From Marchantia polymorpha subsp. ruderalis (taxonomy: Eukaryota > Streptophyta > Marchantiopsida > Marchantiales > Marchantiaceae), in assembly GCA_037833965.1 (NCBI GenBank), contig AP031355.1:28917501-28981500 (forward strand): a stretch of 64,000 bases of DNA. The letters run 5' to 3'. Both the position numbers and the translations under genes were made by a program. Numbering within the stretch: position 1 is the stretch's first letter; every line of letters starts with the position of its first letter. The notes under the pieces were generated by a model. The model made no database searches. It was not told the DNA's origin and was given only the letters and a program-made list of their open reading frames with translations. Positions 1-13,618 of this stretch are shown piece by piece.

Positions 1-3000
1 AGGTAAGCTCGCTCTATTGATTTGGATTCTATGATCGCCCGATCAGTATTTTGGGTCTCGAGGTTTCGAGGGTTTAAGGTTTTTGTCTGCGAACCAGATC
101 TTCTATAATTGGCGTCAGGCATTGTGCTTGTTTTTGTGCATCTGTTGAAGTCTGACGTGGTTACCAGCCCCACGTTTGCCGTCGAAAGCTTCGGTTTTTA
201 TTGGCGTTGAGTTCCACTTTGACGTCGGAAGTATAATCCAGGACGAGCATAGTTGCTGAATAAATTTTCTGAACTAAGCTGCTGGAGCCGCCAGGAACCG
301 AGTCTTTAAATAATAAGGTTGGCTGTTCAAAGAGCAGTGTCTTATCATTGAAGTTAGAATGACAAATACCGTATTCAATGAAGGCAAAATTGAAGAGGCA
401 ATTATTAATTGGATCCCAAAGTGTACGCTGCTACCAAACTTGTTCAGCGCACGCAAATGCATGTTGCATGAGGATTTTCTTTATAGCTTTTTGCGCCGCT
501 TATCTGAAGTTGGTTAGCTCAGTTGTTGAATTGTAAGGAGTTTTACGAGTCACTTGATCTCTTCACCTCCTCGACGACACAGATGACCTTCACTGTACGT
601 CTCTCTGCCTCAATATAAGATGATACGGATTTATACGCGACTGAAGTGTTGTCTGCACATTCTGAAAGTGTTGTTGTACAATGTACGTCTCCGCAGGTGG
701 ATGGGTTTGTGTTACCTACCTCACAGTCAGCTCAACTTTTGAAAGATTCTGACCTCGTGAGGTACTATCATAATTCTTCACGCCCATCGTTCCAATTTTC
801 TTGTCCTTTTGATGGCCAAGAACTTACCTGCAAATATGGTTGAAGAAGCAGCTGCCCAGACGACGCGAGCGCCGCTCCATCGTAGCATTGTCAACTTCTC
901 AGTCAGACATTGAAATAACAGGTCGCAATGCAAGAGATTTTTTGCACATTTAGCCGTGAAGCCACTGTGTTCATGCCATTTTCTTTTGTTTCCTACGATG
1001 TGCAGAATAAGACGGAAAGTGGAACCACCCATCACACCAAGAACAGAAGTTCCACGTGATGTAAGAAAAGATGAACCTTTTCTTATAAACGGATACAGAT
1101 ATGCTAGCTACGGTGGTCTTGAGCTTCGTGCAATCGATGAGTTCGAGAAAGAAACTGGAGGCTACAAGAGTGAGGAAGAAGAAGGTGAGATGGAGACTGA
1201 TACTTCCTTAGATGGTGGAGCCAGAACTCTTGGAGAGACTAAACTTGCTCCCATCTTCTTGAAAGATTTGGAAAGAAGTGGCAAGAAACGGAAACGAGCG
1301 AAGGATCCAGGAACCGAGGCGTACGTATCTTAGTTTTGACTGACTCCACCTTTTTTCTCTTGTCTTACAATGTCCTCAATCCATTAGCCGTTGATGTGGA
1401 TCAATACCTCCCCGCCTTTTACATAGCACAATGTTGTTGACAAGTTCGTGAATTCGTGAAAATTCATGAAATTCTTCACGAATTTGCTTCTGACTATGTC
1501 GGTTTTTAAAACAGGGGAAAAAGCCGAAGAAGTCCTGGAAATGGATTGCCACTTTCCTTGGCAAACGCAGAAACCAAAGAGGAGAAGCACAAAGCAAACA
1601 AAGTTTCTCGACGCACGGGGGTCAACCTTCGTGCTTTGGATGAGTTTGAGGGGGAACTAGGGGGTTATGAAAGTGAGCAAGAGGAAGACGAGAACGAGGA
1701 AGAGACAGATTTCTCGCTTGGAGGGACAAAGAATGTGATACCATTCGAGGTTAGATCATTGGGCACTCCAAGAGAAGAGAAGAGAACTGCGAAAAAACAC
1801 AAACTCTCAAAGAAGGACGTGGAGATGTGAGTAGACTGCTTTGTGCATACTCATTTTGATAGTTCCAAGTCTTCCTGGAGATTAGATGGCGCGCACCGTG
1901 AGCTCCAATATTCATTTGAGCATATTTATATTTGAGCGTAATTCAAGTCTGACAACCTCAAAGGCAGGATTTACGTTTTCTAATATGTTTTCTTCCTATC
2001 ATTTTAAAAGATCTTGATTTTTCTATAGACGGGACGACATTCAAATGCAACAGCTGAAAATGGCTGTGAATGATATCGATGGAGAAGCGGAGGATGCAAT
2101 AAAGAAGAAGAGAAAGAAAAATCCCGATGTCAACGTTAGCAGGCACACTGAAGATGGACTCCAGTTGTCCCCCGGTAAGGAAGTACTTGTTTGTACTTGA
2201 TTTGGAATCGTATTATTGAAATGAGTTTGCTTAGTTGGTTTGTCCGGGAATGGTGTATCCTTATCCTTGAGAAGGAATAACCGCAGAAACCACCACTTCC
2301 CATGTCATTTGTACCATAGACCTTGCAAGAAATGTAGAGACTTTAATTTCTTTTGTCGCTCAGTTTTATTCTGCCTTTAAGTGCAACTCATTTTATCTCG
2401 TATCTGCTAGTTTTGCAGTTAAGGGGAAGGACAGGAAAAATTCAAGACGCGCCGACAAAGCAGAAGATCTTCTCAGGAAGGACGAGAAGTTAGGCGCACC
2501 GCCTGAAAGTTCCAGGTAACAATATCGAACGACATCCTGGATTGAATTGCTGTTCGTAATGTCAGGTATTTTACAGGGAGATTTATCTTTCTTGCACTGT
2601 AAGTTGAAACCGAACAGAGAAGCACTATGGTTTTCGAGGCTTACGCAACAAGGTGCAAGGTGTCTAGACTGAAGCCTGCAAACACCCTTCTCAATCTACC
2701 TAGGTTCTATGCTTTCTATGTGGTCAGAGGATATGTTGTACTCGAAGTGTGTGTGCAAGTAATATGTGTGTAATGCAAGTGTGTTCTTTCGATCGGGATA
2801 TTAACAATAGATTTTTTCTCATCATGAAGTTTCTTTCAGCCAAATCGCTACTATGCGAAGCTTGTTGGATTTTAAGCAAGTGCTGCTTCTCTAAGTTTTC
2901 TCATCAAGAGACCACGGATGCCGTGTCCATTTATAGAGATGGACTTTAAAGCTTCGCACCATTAAGCGACGTTTTTGCCCTTCACTGCCGTTGTTTCACC

Positions 3001-6000
3001 AGATAATTCGCATCTGGTTTCAGGTTGTCTTCTCAAGTCGGTTGTAGCTGTTTTCCTTTGGCCAGGAGAAACACCGAGAGATATTTTCTAGAATCAATGT
3101 AGTGGCCTCATTCCAATATCCCATCTGAGTTTGATACCGCCTGGCTCCGTCCTGAGTTGCTGATCATTCTGGACTTAGATTATTTTTGATAGGACCGAAA
3201 TTTTTACGATAAGGTGACACTATTTAAGCTTAAAGGAAACGTATGTAGTTCTTCCGAAGTGACTCTCCATTCTGATCACGTCTACTTTCCGAGGAGAAGC
3301 TTTCGTTCTTCTTGCGAGATGCTTACACAAAGACTTGAATAAGAATGCTCATTATTACAAGCATGACACTTAGACCGACTACCTATATCTAAACCTAGAA
3401 TGTTGATCCTCTATCAAGCAAGAGAAATATTCCAGTGACAAATTTGTGGTTGTCACTCTGTACAGGTAGGCATAGTTTCAGTATTGGAGGGCACTTCTAT
3501 TTTTTAGGTTTATGAAATCGCCTGGGAAGCTGTCTTTTGTTCGAGTAGTTTGTCACCGTTGTAATTCGTCGCCCACTCCATCAATAAAGTTGCTCTTTGC
3601 TGAAGGAGTATGATCTTGTCTCGTACTGGTTCGGGATCTTGGGGCCATATGTAGCATTTTCCCAGCCTGTGTCTACCAGAATTCGCTTCAGCACTTTTGA
3701 ACAGATCTGGAAATGATTTTTGTTCTGGTCAGTAATTTTTGTTGCTTACATTTCGTTTGGAATGGCAATCTAGTTAGCCGTCGAACTTAAAGTAGAATAT
3801 CACACTGGTACAGTACCGAGCAGGGCCATCAAATAGTGCAGAAAAAATCCCAGCTACATGGCATCTCAATGAACAAGGGGCTTGAGATGATCTACTTCAC
3901 AAGTTGCCATAAAATTAATTGAACAAACAGAATACAAAACTTTTTGTCGAGTTTCAACCTTGAAATACTTTTGAAAAGTCAAAGACTAATCATAAGCAGA
4001 CCTGGTAAAGGAATGAAGCAGTTGAAACAACTAGTCATTCGTCTCAAATGTTTCTTAGTTTCTTTATTACTACTAGTATTAAACTCTCACTTCTCGTCCA
4101 CTCTTCTATAGCTGCTGAGAGATTGTTGTTTCCTCATTCCATAATAAGGCATGGAAGTAATTTCCTTTACACTGATCGTAGAATGCTCAATGCAGAATAG
4201 TAAATGCTCATTTCACAAATTTAACTAGTGATTTATGTCATACTGTTGATTCTGTTTTCTCGAACAATCAATGCTCTGTAGGAGTTCTTTATTTCATTTG
4301 TCTGGGCAGCTTCGATCTTGCCCTGTGGCCAATACTTAACGGGGATTATCTCAAAGACAAACTAGTATTCTACAGGGTCGAATGTCAAATGGTGCATTAT
4401 TCCCCAGACTCCAAGTCAGTATCTGCTTCGCATTGTATCAAGCCCTCTTTCATGCTTCTCTATTTACTTCAAAGATTCTGTTTCCCAGGAAAAAGCGATT
4501 GAAAGAAAAGAGCAAAATTAAATTGGTTTCTAGCCCTGAAGTAGGCGACGATTCTTCGATGAGATTGGAGAACACTGCGATGGACAGCGATAATCATGAA
4601 GATGGACAGAGGTGTGTGAAGCCCAAATATGGATTTGAGTATTTTCTCTTTTTCAGTTGCCTCTTGTTCATGGACTTTTGTGAGCGGGGCAGAAAGTGGA
4701 TCGATGATATCGTTGTGACCTTTTACCAAAATCCAGCCATAGAAAATGAGCAGAGATTTCGTTTATTTGCACATATTGGCTTTAGAATCGATCGGACTAG
4801 TGGTTGACAACCACCGGATCTCATATTGCTCACAGTCCTTCATTCGGATCTTTCATGTAGATTGGACTTTATTTCGGTTTCAAGGTTCCCTCTCGCGTTT
4901 CTACTCTCCGGAACTTTCAACTTTCCTTGCAGTGACTTCGTAGTTTAACAGGAATAGTTATACTCGAATAATCTGTCACCATCGACATTAACATATCAAA
5001 TTATTGTGAGAAAATCAACTGTGGATTGGTGAACACAAGCAACTATCGATAAACGGTGACTCCATATTAGATCATTGGCTTATTTCTTTAGGGTGTCTCA
5101 ATGACACGTCTTCATATTTCTTTTTCTTAGGATCACTGCGTTGATGTATATTGCAAGATCAGGCGACACCTACTTAAACCTCTGGACTTCTTGTCGGGTT
5201 GCTGGCTAACAGTGGGGAGTCCTTATGCTTCTCAGGAATGAAAATAGGGCTGCACAAGATGGAGAGACGAATTTACGCACACCAGGAAAAGACTCAAAAA
5301 GCATTCCTGGCGATGATGCACATGTAACGATCGTACCTTTCCTGGGCTTCATTCCCGAGGCGCTGGTCTGGAGGCTAGACAGACTTTATGTGCTTTCCAT
5401 TGCCTGAGGACCGTAGACTCCCCGTCCTGGGCTAGGAGATGCCAGTAGGAATACGGAGATAAAGAAGTATGAAGAAATGAAAGATGAGAAGGGAAAGGAA
5501 AAGTAATTCAAGCCTGTTAGTCACCGAAGGAACTGACGCTTTGTCCTTTTCTTATTTCATGTATGTGCCCAGCGACCAAGTAGGAGTGCACGTCGTAAAA
5601 AGGCCAAACGCAAATGGTTGAGGGAGCAGCAAGCGAAGGTACAGGAATACCTCTACACCATGAAGTCCCATGTTGTCCGGTTTTTGCTTGGAAGAAATAT
5701 TTCTCAATCATGTAGGCCTTTTTGCTCATAATTATTAGAACCCTCGTTTCAGTTTGCTGTTTTCCACATGGACGGAATGTTCAAGAAGTGGATATGATCT
5801 GCTTGCTTGCTGTGCACAGATGTGTCCTGTCACTCAAAATCATGTCAGCAGTAACTGTCAACAAGTATTTTGGTTGAAAACGGCTGCTCTTTTGAAGCTT
5901 CCTATTCTGATGATGCCCTTTGTTTGAAAGCAAGACGGCGAATTTGTCAACTGAAGAGGATGTTATCAAAAGTGTTCCAAGTCACGAACAGACTGTGGAG

Positions 6001-9000
6001 GTGGATACAGGTGAAGACGTGCTGCCAGTCGTGGTCCGGGCTGGTCACATCCGTTTTGAACCCTACGAAGAAGGTCGGTTCCAGCACGCAGTGACCTTTT
6101 GTTTTTAATTGGGTATGAGTAAGCTCGTTACGTTTCGAGCAGATAACTGAAAGTTGGAAACGATGAATAAACAAGTGCCTTATTTATGTCCTTTGCAGAC
6201 CTCTCTGGGCATCCTCCTCGGGCATCACTGGTAAGAGTGCACAATGAGAATATAATTGTTGTCCTTGTGTCTTTACTACCCATTCTGCAAGGTTTCAATT
6301 GAGCAGCTTCCAACGCAACTTCAACTTTTGAGAGATCTCAACTAATGTGTAGCAGAAGTCCTTCTAACCACAGCAATTCATTATGTAGTCTATGATCTTG
6401 TCTAGTTGTAGAAAATCTACAGATATATCTGACGTGTTATATTTAAGCTGGTTGCGACGCTCTGAACATACGTTACACGAGCTAATAACGTAACTCAGAA
6501 CTCTGCCGTAAGCCGATTGGATGATTGTCTTGTAGTAATTTCCAACAGATATCGAAAGAATAATCGGCTTGCAAGCAAACTTTTTTTCTTGATGCTGCCA
6601 GTGAGTATGAAGATTTACTGAATGCAAGGTCATGTTGATTGTGGCCCCGTCGTTGCAATGTATTCAGCCGGTTTTGAACTTGCTGGATCAGCCCATTAGT
6701 AAACGACAGGGTCAGAACTGGGGTCAAGAGAAGACTGCAAAGAAGCAGAAGGGTAAAGGGCGGATCAAGGAGAGTGCAGATGACGCGTCTTTTGATGCAA
6801 ATGCCTGTTCTGATGGGGAGCGCACATATAATGGCGATCTCGACAAACTTCCCTCTTTACCGAATGCACCGCAGGTTGTTATTCTTTCAGTCGATTACAT
6901 CCAGTAAAGAAGTGCTTCATTATCATCACCTTCTGAGTTTTATGTTTTGTTGGCGTCCATAGCCATCGGACTACTAACCACTCATTTTTCTTTAAATCAA
7001 ATCTGCGATATATGACATAAGAAGAAAACCTCGAGTGCGGTGCCTGCATTCTCGGACTCAAGATTGTATGAATGTTGAAATTATCTGGACTGATTTTGCA
7101 GTGTGGAGATGTGATAGCTTATCGTTTAGTGGAGTTGACTACTTCCTGGACGCCAGAATTGTCTTCACACAGAGTATTGCACCAACCTAACTTGGCACTT
7201 CCGTAGGCATTTTGTTTAAGGTTTCGTCTTGTGGATTTATTGACGAAATTTATGTATGGAGTTTATAGGAGGGGTGGAGAGAAAATGATGTCTTGTACAG
7301 TATGGTTGTAGTGTAGTAGATAATATGATCGAGGTTGGTTGTCGAGCAGTAGGGACGGCTACTCAGAATGTCTTCTTTGTTGAAAGTTATGCTATCTGTA
7401 AGCCCGAATGTGTTTACTGAGGTGTTATCTCTACTAGTATATTCACTTTTGACCTCATTTTCTGATTACTGCTTGCTTTATGAATCTACTTCGCTTGATC
7501 TTTTGTGCGTTTTTTTCGTGTCTTCATTAACTGTCTTGCTTCCATAGGTCGGTGTGGTTGCTTCTGTGGATTCGAAGACCAATATGATCAAGCTGGCTCC
7601 ACATCCAGATTACCCGTTCTGCTTACGGGATGCAGAAGTGGACGAGGGGGCTGATATGGAGAGCGAATTATATCCCCTTCCGTATGACGCAGATGGAAAT
7701 TTAGAGGTGAGGCCTCGGCCCTTAACGAGAATATAGGTGCATGATAAGTTCATTGGCTGCCTTGCCGATCTCACTCTTAGAAGCCTCTCGTGTACACTCC
7801 ACGGATAGTCCATTTTCTCCAGACCAACTTTTACCAAACATTCTTCTTGCAATGGTTTCATATTGTGAGTGGAGCTGGAGCAAAATCGGTGGAAGTTTGT
7901 AATTTGCTAGAATACAAATATGGCACACGTGCTGAAACTTAGTGTGCCACATCCACGTTCTTGACATAAAACTTTCGCGGGCGGCATCAATGTAAATGGA
8001 GATAGTGTGACTCAGAGACATCAATGTATACAGAAACTTCTACTTGACGTTCTCTTCGCTGGACCTTTTTTAATGCGCAGACAGAAATTTCTGCGCTAGT
8101 TGACGTGCGTCTGCTGAAAAAGAAGACGTCTGCAAATTGCCCAGAATCGGTTGAGGAGACTGAGAAGCAGGTTTCAGGGTACAAGAAAACTGGACCCCTT
8201 GAAGACGGACCCTCAATACAGTCACGCATGCCGGAGATTGTTGAACGCTTGGATATCGTTGCACCAAGCAATGCTCAAGTAGCGAACGAGACAGAGGTGT
8301 TTGTCAAAGAAGGAAGTGCCCAAACACGTAATGGACAATTGAATAGCACAACGCCGTCAGGTGGTGAAAGTAAGTCTTCGCCTTGAACCCAAACCCACAT
8401 GATAATGGATCTTTCCAGATCACCCTGAACTAATCTTGAGACCTGCAGTTTTTAGAGAGGTGGGGTAGTATAGTGACTACGTCCTTGCCTTTTTCTGTGG
8501 TTCGCAGGTTTGGACCAAACTTGAGTAAAGCAGATTTGGCTGACCGTAGGCCGTCTTTCTGGCATGTACGTTTTGGCCAGAGTTCTTGAAATTACGTAGA
8601 GTTCTGTTAGATTCTCATTGCCGTCGACAGGGGCTGCAGGGTCAAAGGGCATAACCCAACATTGTCATTTGCTTTCATAGGATTCATCAATTTCGTCTCG
8701 TATAATTGGCTCTGCATTGTCCCGAAATTTCAAGCCAGGTCTTTGTGTATGAACTGCGTGATAATCTTAGAAACACCTGACTCGTTCTTACATAAATGTA
8801 GTTCGCTGTTTTCATCCAAGGGGAAGTTGTTCATGCTCTCCTGTCTCCAGTAATTACTTACGTGGGTGCACTCGTGTCCATTCATCATTCAATCGATTGA
8901 CGACTAAGTTTCCCCGCAGAAGGAACGGACAATGACGCGATGTCATTACCAGACTGGCAAACTCAGTTGACTAAGGAGTTGCAACGGAAGAAATTGGAGA

Positions 9001-9146
9001 TACGTCAGAAATTTGAGGACTCTGGAAGCAATAAAACAAGCGTAGAGCCAGAGCGGAAAATAAAAGCCGTGAGGGGTAGGAAGTTCTTGAAAAGTGCTGG
9101 AGTTGGCACGATTGTTGCCCTCTTAAGAGCACAGCAGGCCTTGTGA
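1..9146 (+). CDS. COILIN: Coilin (Cajal body scaffold protein), 5'-truncated by the window edge
   Basis: Coilin organises Cajal bodies and snRNP/snoRNP maturation in the nucleus. The model has 15 exons plus the last two bases (AG) of an upstream exon: 697-761, 1006-1320, 1515-1826, 2029-2174, 2419-2515, 4489-4611, 5236-5323, 5573-5638, 5935-6073, 6199-6230, 6668-6874, 7102-7173, 7548-7706, 8081-8369, 8920-9146. They sum to 2337 nt (778 codons plus TGA) with every phase agreeing. Seen: the tail of the N-terminal ubiquitin-like domain (GFVLPTSQSAQLLKDSDLVR); acidic and Lys/Arg-rich disordered middle; a basic signal (SRSARRKKAKRKWLRE, exon 5573-5638); VRAGHIRFEP; and the C-terminal atypical Tudor region (GDVIAYRLVELTTSWTPELS, then VGVVASVD). 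The last four elements match plant coilin as I remember it. The start codon lies outside the window. The acceptor at 5934 is weak, so that boundary is less certain. A copy of the LRA(I/L)DEFE motif lies on each of two adjacent exons. Confidence 0.9.
2516..4488 (+). other. Long coilin intron (about 2 kb)
   Basis: This is the longest intron of the coilin model. The donor follows TTCCAG at 2515 and the acceptor is TTTCCCAG at 4481-4488. The phase-2 junction (AG + G) keeps the reading frame. I see no conserved coding segment in it. Short ORFs such as 2749-2949 do not resemble coilin. An unannotated exon whose length is a multiple of three could still hide here. Confidence 0.6.
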
Positions 9147-9456
9147 AGTGGGTGTTCGAGTAGCTCAGATAGCACTGAGGTTGCGACATAAGATTTCTAG
9201 ATGGCCTTCTGCCATTGGCGTGGTCTGATTTGTATGGTAGAGGAATGTGTTTCGTCGGGACATAACACTTGAACCATTTCAATCTCTTCTGATGCCATTT
9301 CATATGAACGAGTGATCCGCTCTCAAGACTCTGAGCCATTTTTTAGATAGCCTGTATCAGAGCAAATTGGAGGGTGGCAGTACGGGATGGAGATGGCATC
9401 ATATCTATCAGCTCTGCCACAGATATGGACGTCACTTGATCGCATCAAAGTTTTGC

Positions 9457-9462
9457 AATAAA
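9457..9462 (+). promoter_or_regulatory. Candidate polyadenylation signal of coilin
   Basis: AATAAA lies 311 nt after the coilin stop codon, on the coding strand, followed by a T/G-rich stretch. It is the first perfect hexamer I see downstream. Plant poly(A) signals are loose, so this is only a candidate. Confidence 0.35.
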
Positions 9463-12444
9463 ATGTTTGGAGTTTTCGAAACGTGAACTTGAGATGGTTT
9501 CCGACTGCCAAAAAGAAATGTTGAGTTGTATGGAGTGCTTGCATGTGAACGTACCCTTGATGTCCGTCATATTTGTCAGACTCTGCGAAGGCTACTAGTG
9601 AAAGGTAACAGTACTTATCGATGTGCTGGGTTCAAGTAGGTACGTGGTTCACCTGACTCTCACGGTTGAAGTTGATCGTGACTCATTGTCAGTACAATCG
9701 TGTCTGTCATTGCACCTGCCAGTGCTCAAAGTAGCCGAATTTGACATGCGGAAGACATCAGAAGGGACCCTTCCTTCTCACTTTGCAGCTCTTGCTTTGA
9801 GGCAACGACCTGCAGTCTGCTCGTGAGACAGGCGGTTTCCCTGTTTACACCCAATTTCTGCTGGCCCTCGCCCCCAAGCGTCCATAACAGACCGCAGAAG
9901 AAATGGTAATTTGGGAAATGACTCCTTCAAGGAAGTCTGCTTTCAGAACATTGTGTGCACTCGAAAGGTTTGTGCGGATTGTGTGTACAGCAGCAAAAGA
10001 GGAAGCACGTTCTGAAAGGGTCTTGCTTGCACATGAGTCAGTGATACGATGAGTCTCGTCCACTTTGCTGCACCCCTGGCAGTACATGAAAACTCTGTGT
10101 CCATGGATCTGGATGAGGTAGGTCGCTAATCCTCGGTGCATAGATCCATCAGTCTGCTCATAATCCATCTATCTGCATGAAGCTGTCGTTGAAGATCTGA
10201 AGATGTACCAACTGCTTGCCACTCATGCCAGTAGTACCTCCTTCTCGAGCTTGCAGAAATTGCATGTCTGTTGGGCCGGAATGTTCCAAGATCATGTCTC
10301 TGCCTCTGCCCTCGGACCAGCACGGATCCATCATCCATTTGCCCTCTAGAGGCTCTTCCGTCACACCTCGGGCACCAATGTCACAATCGAGTGACTGGAT
10401 ATTCCCCGTCCGTTGAGCAAAGTCCGGTACCAAAATCTGCCCCAACATGAAACTGACACTCTCCAGCTGGTTGCACAAGACGACGCAGCCTAGACTGGAA
10501 ATCTACACACCCGCTTCAACTGCTACTTGCATGAGCAGCACCATCTTTCTAACGCCTTTCGAGCTTCCTCCGCAGTCCATGTGCCCAAGACCTCTCTGTG
10601 GGTTCCACCTCCGGTTGTTAGAGGCCAAGGCCCAGAAAAATCTCGCTCTAAAACAGCCAGTATGATGGCATGGCACTCAGCAAGCTCCCAGATCAGATTA
10701 TTCATGCAAGGCGGATCTGCGAGCTCAGTGCCATCGTCCGAGATTGTGCTGCTTGCATGGCCTGCGTCCTCAACGGCTCAGACGAGAGGACCCAGGCACT
10801 CTCCTCTACTATCCATCACAAGCTTCTCAGATCGTGTACCTGAAAATCTCCCTATAGATTTCACTCCCCGATTTCCTGCTGTAGAGTGGGAGAGTGAGAG
10901 AGTGAGAGAGTGAGTGCTGTAACCCAGTGGTTACTTTCTCAGAAGCAGCCTCAAGTTGGTATCCGCTCTTTGATTGTACTTGCAAGGCAAGCAAATCGAA
11001 GCTGCTGGTGCTTTCTCGTTCATGTGGGCTCATCTGGAAGCCTACTTTGGAGGTTATGAGTGTGTGCGTGCGTTAAGGTTCCTGCGCAGCATGATCGGAG
11101 GGAGGAGGATTGGATTACCAGAGGTCAACATGTGTCAAGGCTTTGGGACTCGTGCGTGACACAAGTGCCACGGGACCCAGAGTCAGGTCCACGTAAAATC
11201 TCCTGCTACGTTACTTGTGTGCCGTATGGAGTGAGTGAGTGAGGAGAGAGGGTGGAGGAGGGGCAAGCCAATGGTCCCGCCCGATCCACCTTCTCGTGGA
11301 CTTTCGATCCAGTAACTTGCTTATTGAAGAAAGATTTCACTTTCTGTTGATTCTACGAGCCCAGCAGGCACATTGTTTTCTGGAAGTCCGTGCAGTACTT
11401 TGCGAGTTTCACGTGGATCACGAAAGACTGAACTTCTACCTCCACCGCCACCATCTGAAGATCGTATAGGGCTTACGCTTACGCTCACGCTCTAGCTTTG
11501 GTTGGTGCAGAAGTCCCTTCACATTGAATGGGACTTTTGTAAATTTCTAAGCTGATCTCCATCCCATTGAACCCATTCAAGCTCGAGTGGCCACTTCTTT
11601 CGTACGAGCTGAGATTATCTTTTTGTGGCGTTATTGAAAGCCATGCCCTTATGACCCCCAAACACCAAGCAAGCCCACATCGGTGATCGGTCCTGCTTAC
11701 TTTCCTTTGCAACTCTTTTGGCCTGGCCTGGCCGGCCATAGCATGGGCCATCTTTATTTCTTTCTGCCTTGCTTGCTATGCACGATGAATGTCGAATGTT
11801 CCCTTTAATATATGCCTTCCTTGACCACCACAATGACGAGAAATTGATCGCAGATGCAATCCGTGTAAGAAGAAAGCTGGGCTGGGCTCTAGACCAGTGC
11901 CTTCTGGAGTCAACCTCAGGCTTGAGCTCTTTCTAGAAAATGGGCTCGTGAGGCTGAGCTTCTCTCGGTGGCTGCTGCTTTCTAAAAGGGAACTGAATTT
12001 GGCTTGCAAGCAAGCAGTCGGCAGCTCTCTGACGGCAGTAAGCAGCTCTCCAGAGGAACTAGATAAATGCAGCGAGTGAGTACTGATCCGAGAGAGTCAC
12101 GAGACTCAATACCTTCAATGGAGGTACGGCCGTCCCACGTCGACGTGCTGTGAGCATAATTACCTCGTCCCCCCTCCTCAGGGACGAAGAGAGAGTTTCG
12201 AGGACTGCAAGTACGACATCTTGACTTACACCATGAAGCTCTTCAAGTCCCTCCTCGTCCAAAGAGGGTTGTAGTCATTGTACTGCCTGATCACGTTCCT
12301 TCCTGAGCCCTGGGCAGTGAGCGAGTGGTGAATCTGGGAAGTGAGAAGAGAAGAGAAGAGATGGCGTTCCTGGACCTTTGCAAACGCAAGGAAGAAGATC
12401 CAGCAGTGCCCTCCTGCTTTCCTGCCTGACTGCTGACTGACAGA

Positions 12445-12467
12445 CTGCCTGCCTGCCTGCCTGCCTG
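12445..12467. repeat. (CTGC)n microsatellite
   Basis: About five and a half perfect copies of CTGC, preceded by degenerate copies of the same motif (CTGCTGACTGACAGACTGC). Confidence 0.85.
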
Positions 12468-13575
12468 ACCCGATTGGAACTACCGTAGCTCACCGATATT
12501 CCTTGCATCTCCCCAACGAGAAAGACTCTTCTTTGCATGTAAAAGTGCCTTGCTCTTTTGAGCGTCTGAGGCCCTAGCACGATTCTGGCTAAGGTAGCTT
12601 TCTTGGTGGTCAGTCACTCAGTCAGCCAGTACCTGCTTGCTGGTGCCATGCCATGCTTCAGTGCCTCTCTCGGAATCCATGAAAGTACTCGTTGCCAACG
12701 CCCTGGTCCTCCCCAGGTTGCCTCTTCCTCGAGATCACTTCTCTCGACAGACATACTTCTGGTCGTTTTATCTTTTATACAGTAGTCTATTGACCACATC
12801 CAGAGCTGGGAAAAATAATACTCGCCCTCTGCACTTCTTCAGCCTCCGCCATCATTCCCTCCCTCCCTGCAGTCGTACTTTCTCCCTTCCCTTCCCTTCC
12901 CTCCGTGCTTCTTCATGCACGAGAGAGTATGTGGTGGATGAGCGAGTGATTCTGTATCTCCAAGTGTACGCGTTGTTTTGCAATGCCCCACAAAGCTCGG
13001 ATTCGGATCGCGGTCCAGAAGTCACACATGGATGGATGGTAGGCTGGGAATAAAGAAGGGAAATCAATATGGTGTCATCATGCAAGAGACTCGCACTTGG
13101 AGGACCTGCGTATGCAATCAATCCATCAATTCTAGTGCTGCTGCCGCACAAGCTCAGTGGCCATGAGCCCTCGTGGAGCTCGTAGGAATATTCCAGCTGA
13201 AATGTACCGTATGATGAGAGATGCGAGGACGATGGTATTTCTCAGTGTCGTCGTGCACCCAAAGCTCTCGTTGCCCTTTTGCTATACAGTGGAATGTCAT
13301 AGCCTCTGTGGCCATTTTCCTCCCAACTGCACGAGCTTGTGTATACGTATGCGGAAGTGCTTCATCTACACGTAGATGTCGGACTCACCCTCGAGCCGAG
13401 CGGCCGTGGAGTGTATTCTGAGTCAGAGCAGAGCTCGCAATGCACGAGCAGCCATACATGTACGATACGATCGATCGTACGAGACGATTCCTTTCGTACG
13501 TACTCACACTCATTGCTTTGTTGTGTATGTACAGAATATCGGTCCTTGTATTCGATAGATTGTTGTTGAGCTTCA

Positions 13576-13618
13576 CTTCTCTCTTTTTCTCTCTCTCTGT
13601 CTCTCTCCCTCTCTCCCC
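13576..13618. repeat. CT-rich low-complexity tract
   Basis: A run of CT dinucleotides broken by short T and C runs, about 43 nt. Such tracts are common in plant promoters and 5' UTRs, but no gene start was found beside it. Confidence 0.8.
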
